Positions 45,871 through 57,600 of a stretch of DNA of 64,000 nt are shown piece after piece. This DNA comes from Methanospirillum lacunae. GTDB lineage: Archaea; Halobacteriota; Methanomicrobia; Methanomicrobiales; Methanospirillaceae. The DNA is taken from positions 1-64,000 of the forward strand of contig NZ_QGMY01000018.1 in assembly GCF_003173355.1 (NCBI RefSeq), given 5' to 3'. The translations under genes were made by a program, and so were the position numbers. Under the pieces are notes generated by a model, which was given only the letters and a program-made list of their open reading frames with translations, searched no databases and was not told the origin of the DNA. The stretch's first letter is position 1, and each line of letters starts with the position of its first letter.

Positions 45871-48423
45871 ATGCAATGTAATATTACCAGGAAAAATGTA
45901 ATTATTGGAATAATACTTCTAATTTTAACAATTCTTGCGTTTTATCTCAGAATGTGGCCAGGATTTGAGGCCAATCTTAATGTTATTTCTAATGTAGCCA
46001 TGGATGATCCCATGTATAACCTGCGAATGGTTGAACAGACCGTGGCTAATTTCCCGCACTATGCATGGTTTGACCCGATGACATATTACCCACAGGGCCA
46101 ACCACAGCATTGGGGACCACTTTTTACGTTGATATCAGCAGCCGCATGTATTCTGGTTGGAGCAACCACACGGGTTGATATCGCTTCGGTATGTCTTTTC
46201 ATCCCAGGGATTATGGCTGCACTTATGATCCCAATCACATATGCAACAGTCAAACTGGTGTCAGACTGGAAGAGTGCGATTGCAACTGCAGCATTCATGA
46301 CAATAGTGCCGGGTCAGTATTTTTTCAGGTCATACTACGGGTATTTTGACCATCATATCGGGGAAGTTTTATTCAGCACGCTGTTTTGTCTGTGTTACCT
46401 ATATGCCTTGGTTTACTGTAGGAAAAATCCGGTCCAGATAGAAGACAAAAACACCTGGAAGATCCCAATCCTGCTCGGGCTTCTCTGTGGATTTACGTAT
46501 GTCCTTGGTCTGGCCATAATGCCGACAATGCTAGTTTTTGCACTTATTGTTGCAATAATTACGCCGATATGGTTTATGATCCAGCGTTATAATCACCACC
46601 TCGGAGCTTCAGCCCTGGTCATAAATACAACCACCTTCATCATAGCAATTATCGGGTTTTTTTCAATTGGTGTTAATACATCCCAGCTTGGAATGGACTT
46701 TTATTCAACCGGACATCCGATTGCATATGGCCTTATCATTCTGGGAACCTGGATACTCTTTGGATTCTCATATTACCTGCGTAAGAAATCTCTCATCTCC
46801 TTTGTGCTTGCAATAATAGGGGTAACAATTCTTGGTATAGTCCTGTTTGCACTGCTCTTCCCTTCGATGTTTTCATATTTCCTTCAAAATGCCAATGCAT
46901 TCTTTGGACAAGATATACACTGGAAAACAATTCAGGAGGCCAGGCAATGGACAATCTTTGATGCATGGCGAACATTTAACTACAGCCTGTTCCTATTCGC
47001 TGGTGGAATTCTCGTTTTACTCAGGAAATTCAGGCGAGAAATTAATCCATCCTACATTTTTCTGCTAATCTGGACAGGGCTGATTTTGTACGCAACATGC
47101 GAACATATCAGGTACGAATATTACATGGCTGTTCCAATTGCCATGCTATCAGGTATTGCGGTCGGATCTGCAATTGATCTGGCCCTCCCACACAAAAAGC
47201 AGGAACAAAAAGCAACAGAACAAGATCAAAAAAGACCTGCACATTCCAAGTCAGGATCCAGGAAAGTGCAAGGGACTGTTCATCATCAATCAAGATTCAC
47301 CAGGGGAGTAGGAATTATTGTTCTGATCATCGTAGCAATTTTAAGCATTCTCTTTACGATGAATGCCATCGCTGATGACAAGTCACTTGGTATTTTTCAA
47401 TTGAACACTGACTGGTGGGAAGCATGTTCATGGCTTGAAAACAATACTCCGGATACCGGACTTGATTTCTACAAAATATATAATGAAAACTCTTTCCATC
47501 AGCCTCCTGAATCATACGGTATAATGTCATGGTGGGATTATGGGCACATTATCCTGGAACTCGGAGACAGACTACCAAATGCAAATCCATTCCAGTTTGG
47601 AGTTGATGGAGAAAATGGTGCAGCACGGTTCTTTGTCACAACCAATGAATCCGTAGCTTCAGGAATTATGGACAAACTTCATACCAAGTACGTAATGACC
47701 GATTACGAAATGGATACTGACAAATTCTGGGCAATGGCAACATGGGATAACCCTGAAATTGGTGCATATCCATATCAGCGTTCGTTTATTCTTCCAGACC
47801 CGGATAATCCAAATACCGGTCAGAACATTCCATTCTTTGTGGAACCCTATTACAGGACTATGGTCTCCCGGCTCCACAATTTTGATGGATCAATGCAGGA
47901 ACCAAACAAAGTCCATTACATACAGTACATGGATCCGAGTTCCTCGCATACAAGTAGTCCATTAATCGTAAATGGCTCAGAAGTTCCATATCAGGTTGCA
48001 GAGCAATTAGTAAAGAATGATCAGAACAGCCTGGGTTCAAAATTTAATTCCACTCTCGTGAACTATGTATATACCTCTCCACTTTCAACAGTTCCGGCAT
48101 TAAATCACTTCCGGCTGGTTTATGAATCATCTACCCGGGCATCACCTGATGAACTGCCTGATGTAAGATACGTAAAGGTCTTCGAGTACGTTCCCGGGGC
48201 CCATCTGACAGGAGAGGGAATTCTTGAGATCCCGATAATAACCAACACAGGAAGAACATTTACCTATAGGCAGGAGAGTGTCAATGGATCGTTCACCCTT
48301 CCATACCCGACAAGTGCAAAGGTAGGAGATATTCAAACGCTTGGACCATATAAGAACGAACAGACAGGAAAAGAATACACAGTTACCGAGGAACAGGTTC
48401 AGAAAGAAGAAAATATCCTCTGA
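45871..48423 (+). CDS. aglB: Oligosaccharyltransferase AglB/STT3
   Basis: The 850-residue protein is the single-subunit oligosaccharyltransferase. About 13 N-terminal membrane helices (residues ~8-510) include the first-loop acidic motif NVAMDDPMYN with Asp45 and Asp46. The outer C-terminal domain carries the acceptor-binding WWDYGHII (Trp554-Gly558) and the DK-type helix EMDTDKFWAM. It transfers a lipid-linked glycan to Asn of N-x-S/T sequons of secreted proteins, which fits the many sequons in neighbouring surface proteins of this window. GAGGAG precedes ATG. It is a single gene, not beside glycan-building genes here. Confidence 0.95.
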   Translation: MQCNITRKNVIIGIILLILTILAFYLRMWPGFEANLNVISNVAMDDPMYNLRMVEQTVANFPHYAWFDPMTYYPQGQPQHWGPLFTLISAAACILVGATTRVDIASVCLFIPGIMAALMIPITYATVKLVSDWKSAIATAAFMTIVPGQYFFRSYYGYFDHHIGEVLFSTLFCLCYLYALVYCRKNPVQIEDKNTWKIPILLGLLCGFTYVLGLAIMPTMLVFALIVAIITPIWFMIQRYNHHLGASALVINTTTFIIAIIGFFSIGVNTSQLGMDFYSTGHPIAYGLIILGTWILFGFSYYLRKKSLISFVLAIIGVTILGIVLFALLFPSMFSYFLQNANAFFGQDIHWKTIQEARQWTIFDAWRTFNYSLFLFAGGILVLLRKFRREINPSYIFLLIWTGLILYATCEHIRYEYYMAVPIAMLSGIAVGSAIDLALPHKKQEQKATEQDQKRPAHSKSGSRKVQGTVHHQSRFTRGVGIIVLIIVAILSILFTMNAIADDKSLGIFQLNTDWWEACSWLENNTPDTGLDFYKIYNENSFHQPPESYGIMSWWDYGHIILELGDRLPNANPFQFGVDGENGAARFFVTTNESVASGIMDKLHTKYVMTDYEMDTDKFWAMATWDNPEIGAYPYQRSFILPDPDNPNTGQNIPFFVEPYYRTMVSRLHNFDGSMQEPNKVHYIQYMDPSSSHTSSPLIVNGSEVPYQVAEQLVKNDQNSLGSKFNSTLVNYVYTSPLSTVPALNHFRLVYESSTRASPDELPDVRYVKVFEYVPGAHLTGEGILEIPIITNTGRTFTYRQESVNGSFTLPYPTSAKVGDIQTLGPYKNEQTGKEYTVTEEQVQKEENIL

Positions 48424-48440
48424 CTTTTTTTCAGATAATT
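48424..48440 (+). terminator. Oligo-T terminator after aglB
   Basis: The TGA is followed within two bases by a run of seven T, a sufficient stop signal for archaeal polymerase. There is no hairpin. Confidence 0.5.
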
Positions 48441-48564
48441 TGATAGATTAAATTTACAAATTATTTTTGTAAATTAATTAAAATCGTTTTTCTTTTATAT
48501 TTCTAGTATGCTATTAATTTATCTATTTCATGGTAAAAAGACTTATACCGATATTCAAAAAACA

Positions 48565-51500
48565 TTATTCTACATTAAACCGATATCCACCAGACGGTAT
48601 TTCAATCTCAAATCTGGCTCCATGTTTAGGTGATCCTGTTTCGTGTATAGTCATACCGGTTATTGCAAGGATTTCCTGAGTTAAAAATAGTCCAAACCCG
48701 GTATTTTGCCCATATCCTCTTTTAAAGATGTTTACTTTCTCAGAGATATCAATGCCATTACCATTGTCTTGAAATATAAGAATACCATTATCAGGGGAAT
48801 TATTAAACGAAATTTCCATTTTCGTAACAGAACCACCATGACGAACAGCATTTTCCATTAAATTATAACAGACTTTGGAAAACATTGGATCAGCATAGAT
48901 TTCTAGATCACCAATCCTGATTTCTACTGAAATATCAGAGAAAATTTTATTCCTTTTTTCTTTAACAACAATATCTTTTACAGAAATCCACTCAGGGCTT
49001 TTTATGCCCATATCCTGATAATCACGGGTAAACAGGATCTGACGATGTATTGTATCTATAGACTTGCGTAATTTCTCAAGTTCTGAACTTACCGGGACTT
49101 CGGTAGGAATTTTTCTCCTGAATAACCCCTCAAGCAAAATCAGGTTTTGGATCTGATTAAGAATATCATGACGTGTTATTGAAGAGAGGAGGTTTAACTT
49201 ATTATTAGCAGTCAGGAGAGAGTCATTTAATCGCATAATTTCAGTTATATCATTGAATACTACCAATAATGCCTCAGTATCGTGAATCAGAATAACATCT
49301 GCAGAAAACATTCCGGTAATTATTCTATTATCCTTGGTTTTTATGTTAATACGAAGATTTCTAACACTGCCTTTTTCACGAGTTATCTGTATTATTTCTT
49401 TACGTATATCCTGATCAATAAACATTCCCAGGTCTAATGAACTTTTTCCAATTACTTCCGGACGTGTATACCCAATGGTTTCAATAAATGCCTTATTAAC
49501 ATCAATAAATATTCCCTCATTCAAAGTAGATAATGACATAATCGATCCGCTGGACTGAAATGCTTTTGAGAATTTTTCCTCTGATAATTTCAAAGCGGAA
49601 ATATCTTTAGATACAACAAATAGTGAAGGAAGACCATTCCAATATCCGGATAATATTCGGGTCTCCACGGGAATCTGATTTCTCTCCTTTGTGACTATTG
49701 TTCTTACACAACAATTGGTTTCATCATCAATATGAGGATTATATTTACATAATACTTCATCAATACTGGATTCAGGGTTTAATATCTCTACAGACTGATC
49801 GATTAACTCAACTTCAGAGTAGCCAAGTCTTTTTACAACCGTATCATTCACCTTTTTGATGATTCCTTCCGGATTTAAAACAAAAAGAAAGTCCTGGATC
49901 GTATTAAAAAACGTTGAAAAATTATTTTCACTTATTCGTAACTCTTCATCCACCCTGTATCGTCCAAAAGAGGCGCCAAGTAATCCGGCTGCTGCTTTTA
50001 GGGCTTCGATTTCTTCTGAACTCCAGTAGTGTTCTTTATTGTAATCATCAAACCCAATAACTCCAAAAAAGGTATCAAAAGAGAAGATCGGAATAAGTGC
50101 AATGGTTTTGATCTTTTTTTCAAGCAGGATACTTTGATCTTCCGGTTGGAAATCAGACACATTTCCAGATATTATTTTTCCGGTTTTTAATATTGCATTC
50201 CATCGATTATATTGTGACTCATTACATTGAAAAATATTGTTTGATCTATTCTGTTCTTCGAAACAATCTCCTACTGTCCATACATAGGTTTGAGTTGTAA
50301 GAGGTGAATTGACAAAATGATTTTTATTAATATAAATGTATGAACGGGATATTTGAACAGCTTCTCCAATTCGTGCCAATAAATCATAAATTACAGAATC
50401 ATTTATTGCAATCATCAATTGGGTAGCGACATAGCCTACCGCTTCTAATATCGTACGAACCCGGTATAATGTATCTTCGGTCTTTTTCTGGTCTGAAATA
50501 TCAGTATGTGTCCCTATCATTCTGACAGGATTTCCCATTGAATCCCATTCTGTGACTTTTCCCCTATCATGAACATAGACCCAGTTACCATCTTTATGTT
50601 TCATCCGGATAATAATGTCATAATAAGGTTCATCTTTTGAGAGATGATGATAGATTATTTTTTTTGCCAACTCAAGATCATCGGGATGTGTCAAATCCTC
50701 CCAGGTTTTGATTGTTGTTGGGGATAACTCATCTAATGTGTATCCTACCATCTCAGCCCATCGCTCATTGAAAGTTGTTTCTCCGGATTGCACATACCAA
50801 TCCCACAGACCAATTCTTGAACCATCAAGGGCAAGACTCAGTTGTTCAGAGGTTTTCAAAAGATTATGCTCAATTGTATGTTCTTTTGTAAGATCGATAA
50901 TCTGGACATAATAGTTAGAGATTCTCCCAGTAGACAGGATATGAGGAATAATTGTGATATCAACATAGATACTATTTTTACCATTTGAAGATGGGAGATG
51001 AATTCTTTGTAACTCATCCTGGGTAAAAAATTTCTTTCTATTTACTATTTTGCCAGATTTCAAACTTTGAATAAGGGTCGGATAGTATTGCGATAAAGAA
51101 AATCCCTTGATATCAGAGACTGAATGCAATCCAAATAATGTCAGAGCTGCTGAATTGATATCTTCTAAAAATCCATCTGCATCAAATATTAATATCGCAA
51201 TAGAAGATTGTTCAAATAGTTCGCGATATTTTATCTCATTTTCTACTAATGCTTCATTTGCCCTTTTTTTCTCGATACCTAACTGTATCAGGTGGTTAAG
51301 TTTGGCAAATAGAATAACAGGATCTTCACCTTTTTGCAGGTAAAAATCGACACCACTATTGATAGCTTCAATAATTACATCCTCTCTACCTATTCCAGTA
51401 AAGAGAATAAAAGGAATGTTGGAGAATGATCTGATCTTTTTTAATAATTCAATTCCATCCATCAGTGGCATGGTATAATCAGATACTATCACATCATACC

Positions 51501-51642
51501 GGTTTTTAGAGATTTTTTCAAGGGCTTCAAAAGGAGATAAAGCATAATCAAAGTCATATTCAGTAGTTAAGGCTAAGTAATCCATAACAGCCTCAATAAA
51601 CGATAGTTCATCGTCTATCAGGAGAACCAAAGCCTTTTCCAT
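48565..51642 (-). CDS. Receiver-PAS-PAS-GAF-PAS-PAS histidine kinase
   Basis: The 1025-residue cytoplasmic protein has a receiver domain (1-120; Asp10/Asp11, phospho-acceptor Asp55, Thr82, Lys104), two PAS domains (~135-250 and ~270-385), a GAF domain (~395-550), two further PAS domains (~565-675 and ~690-805), and a histidine kinase core. The core has the phospho-His in SITRHDILNQI (His825) and ATP-binding motifs NAVRHG, DNGNGID and GFGLFLTQ. The H-box RHDxxNQ is the variant common in methanogens. There are no membrane helices, so it senses redox, ligands or partner phosphorylation inside. It is divergent from the kinase at 51886, ~240 bp away. Confidence 0.9.
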   Translation of the reverse strand: MEKALVLLIDDELSFIEAVMDYLALTTEYDFDYALSPFEALEKISKNRYDVIVSDYTMPLMDGIELLKKIRSFSNIPFILFTGIGREDVIIEAINSGVDFYLQKGEDPVILFAKLNHLIQLGIEKKRANEALVENEIKYRELFEQSSIAILIFDADGFLEDINSAALTLFGLHSVSDIKGFSLSQYYPTLIQSLKSGKIVNRKKFFTQDELQRIHLPSSNGKNSIYVDITIIPHILSTGRISNYYVQIIDLTKEHTIEHNLLKTSEQLSLALDGSRIGLWDWYVQSGETTFNERWAEMVGYTLDELSPTTIKTWEDLTHPDDLELAKKIIYHHLSKDEPYYDIIIRMKHKDGNWVYVHDRGKVTEWDSMGNPVRMIGTHTDISDQKKTEDTLYRVRTILEAVGYVATQLMIAINDSVIYDLLARIGEAVQISRSYIYINKNHFVNSPLTTQTYVWTVGDCFEEQNRSNNIFQCNESQYNRWNAILKTGKIISGNVSDFQPEDQSILLEKKIKTIALIPIFSFDTFFGVIGFDDYNKEHYWSSEEIEALKAAAGLLGASFGRYRVDEELRISENNFSTFFNTIQDFLFVLNPEGIIKKVNDTVVKRLGYSEVELIDQSVEILNPESSIDEVLCKYNPHIDDETNCCVRTIVTKERNQIPVETRILSGYWNGLPSLFVVSKDISALKLSEEKFSKAFQSSGSIMSLSTLNEGIFIDVNKAFIETIGYTRPEVIGKSSLDLGMFIDQDIRKEIIQITREKGSVRNLRINIKTKDNRIITGMFSADVILIHDTEALLVVFNDITEIMRLNDSLLTANNKLNLLSSITRHDILNQIQNLILLEGLFRRKIPTEVPVSSELEKLRKSIDTIHRQILFTRDYQDMGIKSPEWISVKDIVVKEKRNKIFSDISVEIRIGDLEIYADPMFSKVCYNLMENAVRHGGSVTKMEISFNNSPDNGILIFQDNGNGIDISEKVNIFKRGYGQNTGFGLFLTQEILAITGMTIHETGSPKHGARFEIEIPSGGYRFNVE

Positions 51643-51885
51643 TATAACTCTGTAACTTGATTGGTTATTGTCGCTACTAACACATGAGTATTTCCCTAAT
51701 TACATTGAGTACATTTTATTCGATTCTACAGAAGAACTATCAATTTTTCTAAATAAAATTCCGATTTTCCAGAATATTTTCCGGTTTTTATCAAGAATAC
51801 AATTAAATATATATTGATAGAATTGATATCATTCATATTCGGATTATTGGCTGATTTTGGTCGTTGAAACAATGTGGAACAATAG

Positions 51886-54645
51886 ATGGAAAAACAAAGG
51901 GATTCAAAAAAAGATTCACGGTTTGACATCTTCCATGGGATAAAAATTAGTCTGATCTCTCAGTCAATTGCTGCCAAATTAATAATTATCATCCTGACTG
52001 TATCGATTCTTCCATATCTGATTGTAAGTCTTAACTCACTCTACTCAGTCCAGACTGTTTCAACAATATCTTCCACAACAAATCTGGAGATAGCAAATAC
52101 ATCTGCTGAAGATACTACCCGGGCTCTTGAGACTGAACTAATACGAATCCTTTACATTCAGACAACTGCACTGGGAAATGAAATTAACCAAAAACTTCAT
52201 CAGGTTACTACTGAAACAACGACAATGAGGGATTATGCTTCCTTCATTTATGAATACCCGGATAACTTTAACAATTATCCAAATGCTAGCATGTATAGCC
52301 GCAAAAATGGCTCAAATTATGGTAGTATATACCCGGATAACAATTCCTGGTTACTTGTCTCAAATCTGGCAGAGAATTCAGAGGGTATAATTCCTGATAC
52401 CATCTTAAAAGAAGTCAGGTTCACAGAGTGGATGGACATAATATTTCGTTCCATTGCATCAAATGATCCAAATGCTATTCAACTCTATATAAATACTAAA
52501 AGCCAGATTACACGGGGAATGCCTTTTGTAAATGGCACTTACCAATGGGTCGATGCAACAAAGCAATTTCATTCTGACATAAATCTCCCAATGTATGACT
52601 TTTTTTATCTTGCTAATGAAACCAATAACCCCGCCAAAAAAACCGTCTGGACTACATTGTATTATGATCCTGCGGGTCTCGGATGGATGATATCCTCAAT
52701 CTCTCCGGTTTATTTAAAAGAGGAACTGAAAGCAGTTGTCGGAACAGATATTACACTGCATCGAATTACAGATTCAATTCTAAATGTAACAATCGAAAAG
52801 AGTGGATTTGCCTTTTTAATGGCTAATAATGGGAATTTAATAGCATTCCCTGAACGAGCAGGACCTTTTTTGGGATTTAACGGGACACTTGCGGGAACAT
52901 TTCAAGGAGATGAGCAACTCCAATACAATCTCCTGAATAGTTCTGATCTAAACCTCAGAGATATTGCAGTCAATATGTCGAAAGGAAATCAAAATGTCAT
53001 CAGATATGTGAGCCCCCATGATAACCATGAATACTTTGTCTCTTACACGCCTATTAGTGAAACCGGATGGAGTGTAGCAGTAGTAGTCCCGGTCGATGAA
53101 GTAACAGCACCAGCTCTCACAATGAATAATCAAATTCAGGACCAGATAAAAATTTCATCTCAACATATCTCTGATAATGTTAACCAATTAAAAGTAAATA
53201 CAACTCTCCTGATAATGCTGATTCTTGTTGCCATGATTCCAACTGCTTTTATTTTGTCTAATATGATTTCACAGCCTATTCGCACACTAATTGCAGGGTC
53301 AAGACAGATTGGATCAGGGGATCTGGATCATCGAATCAAGATATCAACACATGATGAACTTGAAGATTTGGCAATAAATTTCAATAATATGGCTGATGAA
53401 TTGAGTAAACAGTTAAAAGAACTTGAAAAAGCCAACCAGGATCTCCGCCAGATGGACACAATAAAATCTCAGTTCATATCTATTGCATCTCATGAAATCA
53501 AAACTCCCCTCATAGCAATAAAGGGATATGTTGACCTGCTTCTTACAGATAAAAGGGATCAAACTAATTCAGATCAGAAGAGAATGCTTGAAATAATCTC
53601 CCGCAATACATCAAGACTTGGAAGAATTATCAACGAAATGCTGGATATTTCAGTTATTGAGCAGAACAAACTCGTCCTTTTACAGGACTGGTTCTCAATT
53701 CCAGATGTAATTCATGATGTTACCGAAGAATTATCCAGTTCTTTTGAAAAACGCGGCCACACCCTCTTACTTGAGATCGATGATAACATTCCACAAGTTT
53801 TTGGCGATAAGGACAGATTAGCCCAGGTTTTTATTAATTTACTTGGAAACTCAATAAAATATACACCGGATCATGGAGTCATCACAGTTCGTGCCAGATC
53901 AGAAGGCACGAATATAATATGTGAAGTTGAGGATAACGGAATCGGCATTTCAGAGGAGAATATTCCCCGTATTTTTACCAGGTTTTATCAGGTAAACTCT
54001 ATCACGACACACAAAACTGGAAAAGAGGAGTTTTTAGCCGGAGGAACAGGTCTAGGACTTTCAATAGTAAAAGGAATTATCGATGCACACCAGGGATCAA
54101 TCTCTGTGAGAAGCTCAGAAGGAAAAGGAACAACATTTCAAATAATACTCCCGGTAAAAGAAGTTGCTTTACAGGTAAGTACACCCCAAAAAAACCATTT
54201 TATCACAAGAGAGAAAAAACCAATTGATGATGTCCAAACAAATTCAAAGAACCGAAAATCAGAGAAACAGACGATATTGATTATTGATGATGAAGCAGAT
54301 ACAGTCCAGTTATTTGAGGATATTCTGTCTGGTACATACGATGTTCTTACAGCCAACACCGGGGCAACGGGAATAAAAATTGCACTATCCAACCTTCCAA
54401 GTCTGATTCTCCTTGATGCATGGATGCCTGGAATAACCGGATATGATGTCTGCAAAACCCTGAAAAAGAACTCAAAAACCCAGACAATTCCAATCATTAT
54501 TGTCACGGCGGCAGTAGGATCTGATGATCAGATCAAGGCCCATACCTGTGGAGCTGATTATTATCTCAAGAAACCTTTTGAGAACACTGAACTTTTATCT
54601 CTATTAGATAAGTTTTTAGGATTTATAGGGGAGAACCATGATTAA
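51886..54645 (+). CDS. dCache-HAMP-histidine kinase-receiver hybrid
   Basis: The 919-residue protein has a first membrane helix (LIIIILTVSILPYLIVSLNSLYSV, ~26-50), an extracellular double Cache (~75-410, with VWTTLYYDPAGLGWMISSISPVY), a second helix (~440-462), HAMP (~462-512), HisKA with SHEIKTPL and phospho-His536, and HATPase with NLLGNSIKYTP, DNGIGI and GGTGLGLSIVKG. A C-terminal receiver follows, with Asp844 in LLDAWMPG. Phosphate would pass from His536 to Asp844 and onward. The last codons overlap the next kinase gene by eight bases, so expression is coupled. It is a sensor of an unknown external ligand. Confidence 0.92.
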   Translation: MEKQRDSKKDSRFDIFHGIKISLISQSIAAKLIIIILTVSILPYLIVSLNSLYSVQTVSTISSTTNLEIANTSAEDTTRALETELIRILYIQTTALGNEINQKLHQVTTETTTMRDYASFIYEYPDNFNNYPNASMYSRKNGSNYGSIYPDNNSWLLVSNLAENSEGIIPDTILKEVRFTEWMDIIFRSIASNDPNAIQLYINTKSQITRGMPFVNGTYQWVDATKQFHSDINLPMYDFFYLANETNNPAKKTVWTTLYYDPAGLGWMISSISPVYLKEELKAVVGTDITLHRITDSILNVTIEKSGFAFLMANNGNLIAFPERAGPFLGFNGTLAGTFQGDEQLQYNLLNSSDLNLRDIAVNMSKGNQNVIRYVSPHDNHEYFVSYTPISETGWSVAVVVPVDEVTAPALTMNNQIQDQIKISSQHISDNVNQLKVNTTLLIMLILVAMIPTAFILSNMISQPIRTLIAGSRQIGSGDLDHRIKISTHDELEDLAINFNNMADELSKQLKELEKANQDLRQMDTIKSQFISIASHEIKTPLIAIKGYVDLLLTDKRDQTNSDQKRMLEIISRNTSRLGRIINEMLDISVIEQNKLVLLQDWFSIPDVIHDVTEELSSSFEKRGHTLLLEIDDNIPQVFGDKDRLAQVFINLLGNSIKYTPDHGVITVRARSEGTNIICEVEDNGIGISEENIPRIFTRFYQVNSITTHKTGKEEFLAGGTGLGLSIVKGIIDAHQGSISVRSSEGKGTTFQIILPVKEVALQVSTPQKNHFITREKKPIDDVQTNSKNRKSEKQTILIIDDEADTVQLFEDILSGTYDVLTANTGATGIKIALSNLPSLILLDAWMPGITGYDVCKTLKKNSKTQTIPIIIVTAAVGSDDQIKAHTCGADYYLKKPFENTELLSLLDKFLGFIGENHD

Positions 54646-57600
54646 TCACAACACGATTCTGGCAGTGGATGATGAACCAGATATTCTCGGTTTAATTAAA
54701 TACACCCTCATGGATGAGGGATACAATGTAGAGATCGCAGAATCAGGAGAAGACGCCCTGATATTGCTTGAAAAAAATATATCAATCGATCTCATTCTTC
54801 TCGATATTTCAATGCCAGGACTGAGTGGAATAGATGTACTTGAGATCATCAAAAATAATCCTAAAACATCAGATATTCCGGTGATCATGGTCACTGCATT
54901 GGATCAGATGATCTACAAAAAGCAGGCATATTCGCTTGGTGCCAATGATTTTCTTGCTAAACCCTATGAGATTGAAGAACTGCTCCTTCGAGTTTCCAAC
55001 CACATACATCTGTTTGAACTCATGAAAAAGGAAAAGGAACAAAACATTCAACTGAACTCAAGTAATGCAGAATTAAAATCCCTTATTTCCGCAATGCCAA
55101 TTATGGTCTCTGTAAAAGGACCTGACCAGCGGTATTTAATGGTTAATTCAACATTCTGTGAAAAGAGTGGAAAACTGGAAGATGAAATAATAGGACATAC
55201 AGATCAGGAATTATTTCCTATTGAGATTTCTTCACAATATAATTCATCAGAAGACCTGATTGTTAGTCAGCAAAAAACCTCAATGAATACAATATACAAA
55301 CTAAATAACGAAGACGGTAAAGAAACCTGGATTTTTAACTCATCTGCATCGATACGTGATGATGCTGGGAATATTCTAAAAATTGTCAATACCGGTATTG
55401 AGATCACTGATCAGATTATTTTTGAAAAAAAATTAAAAGCAAGTGAAATTATTTTAAACTCCATTATTCAGGGATTGCCAATCCCTATGCTTGTCATCGA
55501 CAATGAGCACAATATAATTAACTGGAATCTTTCCCTGGAGCGGATGAGCGGGTTTAAATATGAGGAAGTGATAGGGACTCGTCTGCAGTGGAAACCGTTT
55601 TATAAACAGGAGAGACCAATTTTGGTTGATATCCTTGTCGATGGGAAATTAGAAAAGATTCCGCTCCTTTACCCTGGAAAATACACAATTTCAAATCTGA
55701 TTCCTGATTCATACGAGGTTACTAATTTTTTCCCATCTCTCGGTGCAAATGGTAAATGGTTATCATTTACTGCATCCCTGATTCGGGATGGACAAAATAA
55801 CATCATCGGAGGTATTGAAACTCTAATTGACGTTACTGATAGAGTCAAATTATCTGAAGAATTAATCTGGAGGGAAGCAATACTAAAATCTGTTAATTTA
55901 ATTTCAGCCTTATTTTTGAAGCAGACTAACTGGATCGATTCTATAGACTCTGCTCTTAAATACATAGGTGAATCAATCGGCATAAATCAGATCACATTAC
56001 ACCAGATTACTGATAAGGGGTCTAATACATTCAACCTGAAATTAATAGGGATGTGGAAATCTCCGGACCTTGAAAATCCACTTGAAATCATTACTAAATT
56101 TGATGATCTGATTGAATGTAATACCTCCTGTATCTGGAAAAATGATGATACAGAACCAATTTTTAGTACTGATTTCAGAAGATATCTTGAGGAGAACGGA
56201 GTGCATTCATTAATAATACTACCTATTAATGTCCAATCCAAACGATGGGGTTTCCTTTCATTTGTAGACTATTCAATGAATCGCCAGTTCTCTGAAATCG
56301 AGATTAACTCGTTGATTATTGCTACAGACATAATCGGATCTGCAATTTACCGCAGTGAACTCGAAGAGGTATTTCGTCGTCCAATTGAGCATTCACTCAC
56401 GGGCGTATTTGTCATACAAAATGACAAATTTAAATTTGTAAACCCTCGACTGTCTGAAATGCTTGGATATTCGGAGCAGGAATTACTCAACCTTTCTTCC
56501 TGTTATTCCATTTTTCATCCCGAAGACAGGAAAAAATTACATGATATCATAAGCACGATACTAAATAATGAAAATAGTGATGTAACACTCGAAATAAGGA
56601 GTATTTCAAGCACCAATATTATAATAATCTTCACCCTGTTTATTGGAAAAGTCCACTTTGAACAGGAACGGGCAGTAATCTGCACTGCTATAGATGTAAC
56701 AGATCGGAGAAAAGCAGAAAAAGCACTCACCATTTCTGAAAATAGATTCAAAGAGATATTTAATAATGTAAATGATGCAATCTACCTGATAGAGACCAAA
56801 AACAATTCATTCGGGCAGATAATCGATGTTAATGAGAAAGCTACCCTCATGCTGAAGTACTCAAAAGAAGAGTTGATAGGCAAAAATTTTGTTGATATTG
56901 ATGCTAATCCAGACAAAGAGGCTTATACTCAGATATTTACACGGTTAAAAGTCGTCGGGTATGATACTTTTGAGAAAGAGCATAGATGTAGAGACTTTAC
57001 ATTAATACCAATAGAAATTAGTGCACACCTCTTTTCCCTTAATGGAAAACCCGTTATTCTGGCTGTATCAAGAAATATTACAGAACGAAAAAATGCAGAG
57101 AACATTGTCAGAGAGATAGAAGAACAAAATAAACAACAAATTATTGCATCATTAAAAGAAAAAGAAATTCTCCTGAAAGAGATTCACCACCGGGTAAAAA
57201 ATAATCTCCAGATAATCTCAAGTATACTAAAATTACAGGAATATAGTTCCACTGATCCGGAAATAAATGCGATACTTCGAGAAAGTAGAACCCGGATTAT
57301 TTCTATGGCTATGCTGCATGAGAAATTATACAGGACAGACAATCTTGCAGAAATTCCATTAAGAGATTATCTTGATCAACTGGCTAACCAGGTGGTTAAA
57401 GAATTTGAATCTGATGAAAGGCATGCTACCGTGAGTGTTGCCTGCTTAGATGACTATGTTGTTGATATTGATGTCGGGATTCCGATTGGATTAATAATAA
57501 ATGAATTGGTAACAAATTCAATGAAATATGCATTTAGTCCAACTATTCAGGGGCATATTGAGATCTCGGTTACTCCGTCACAAGATGGAAGTTATACACT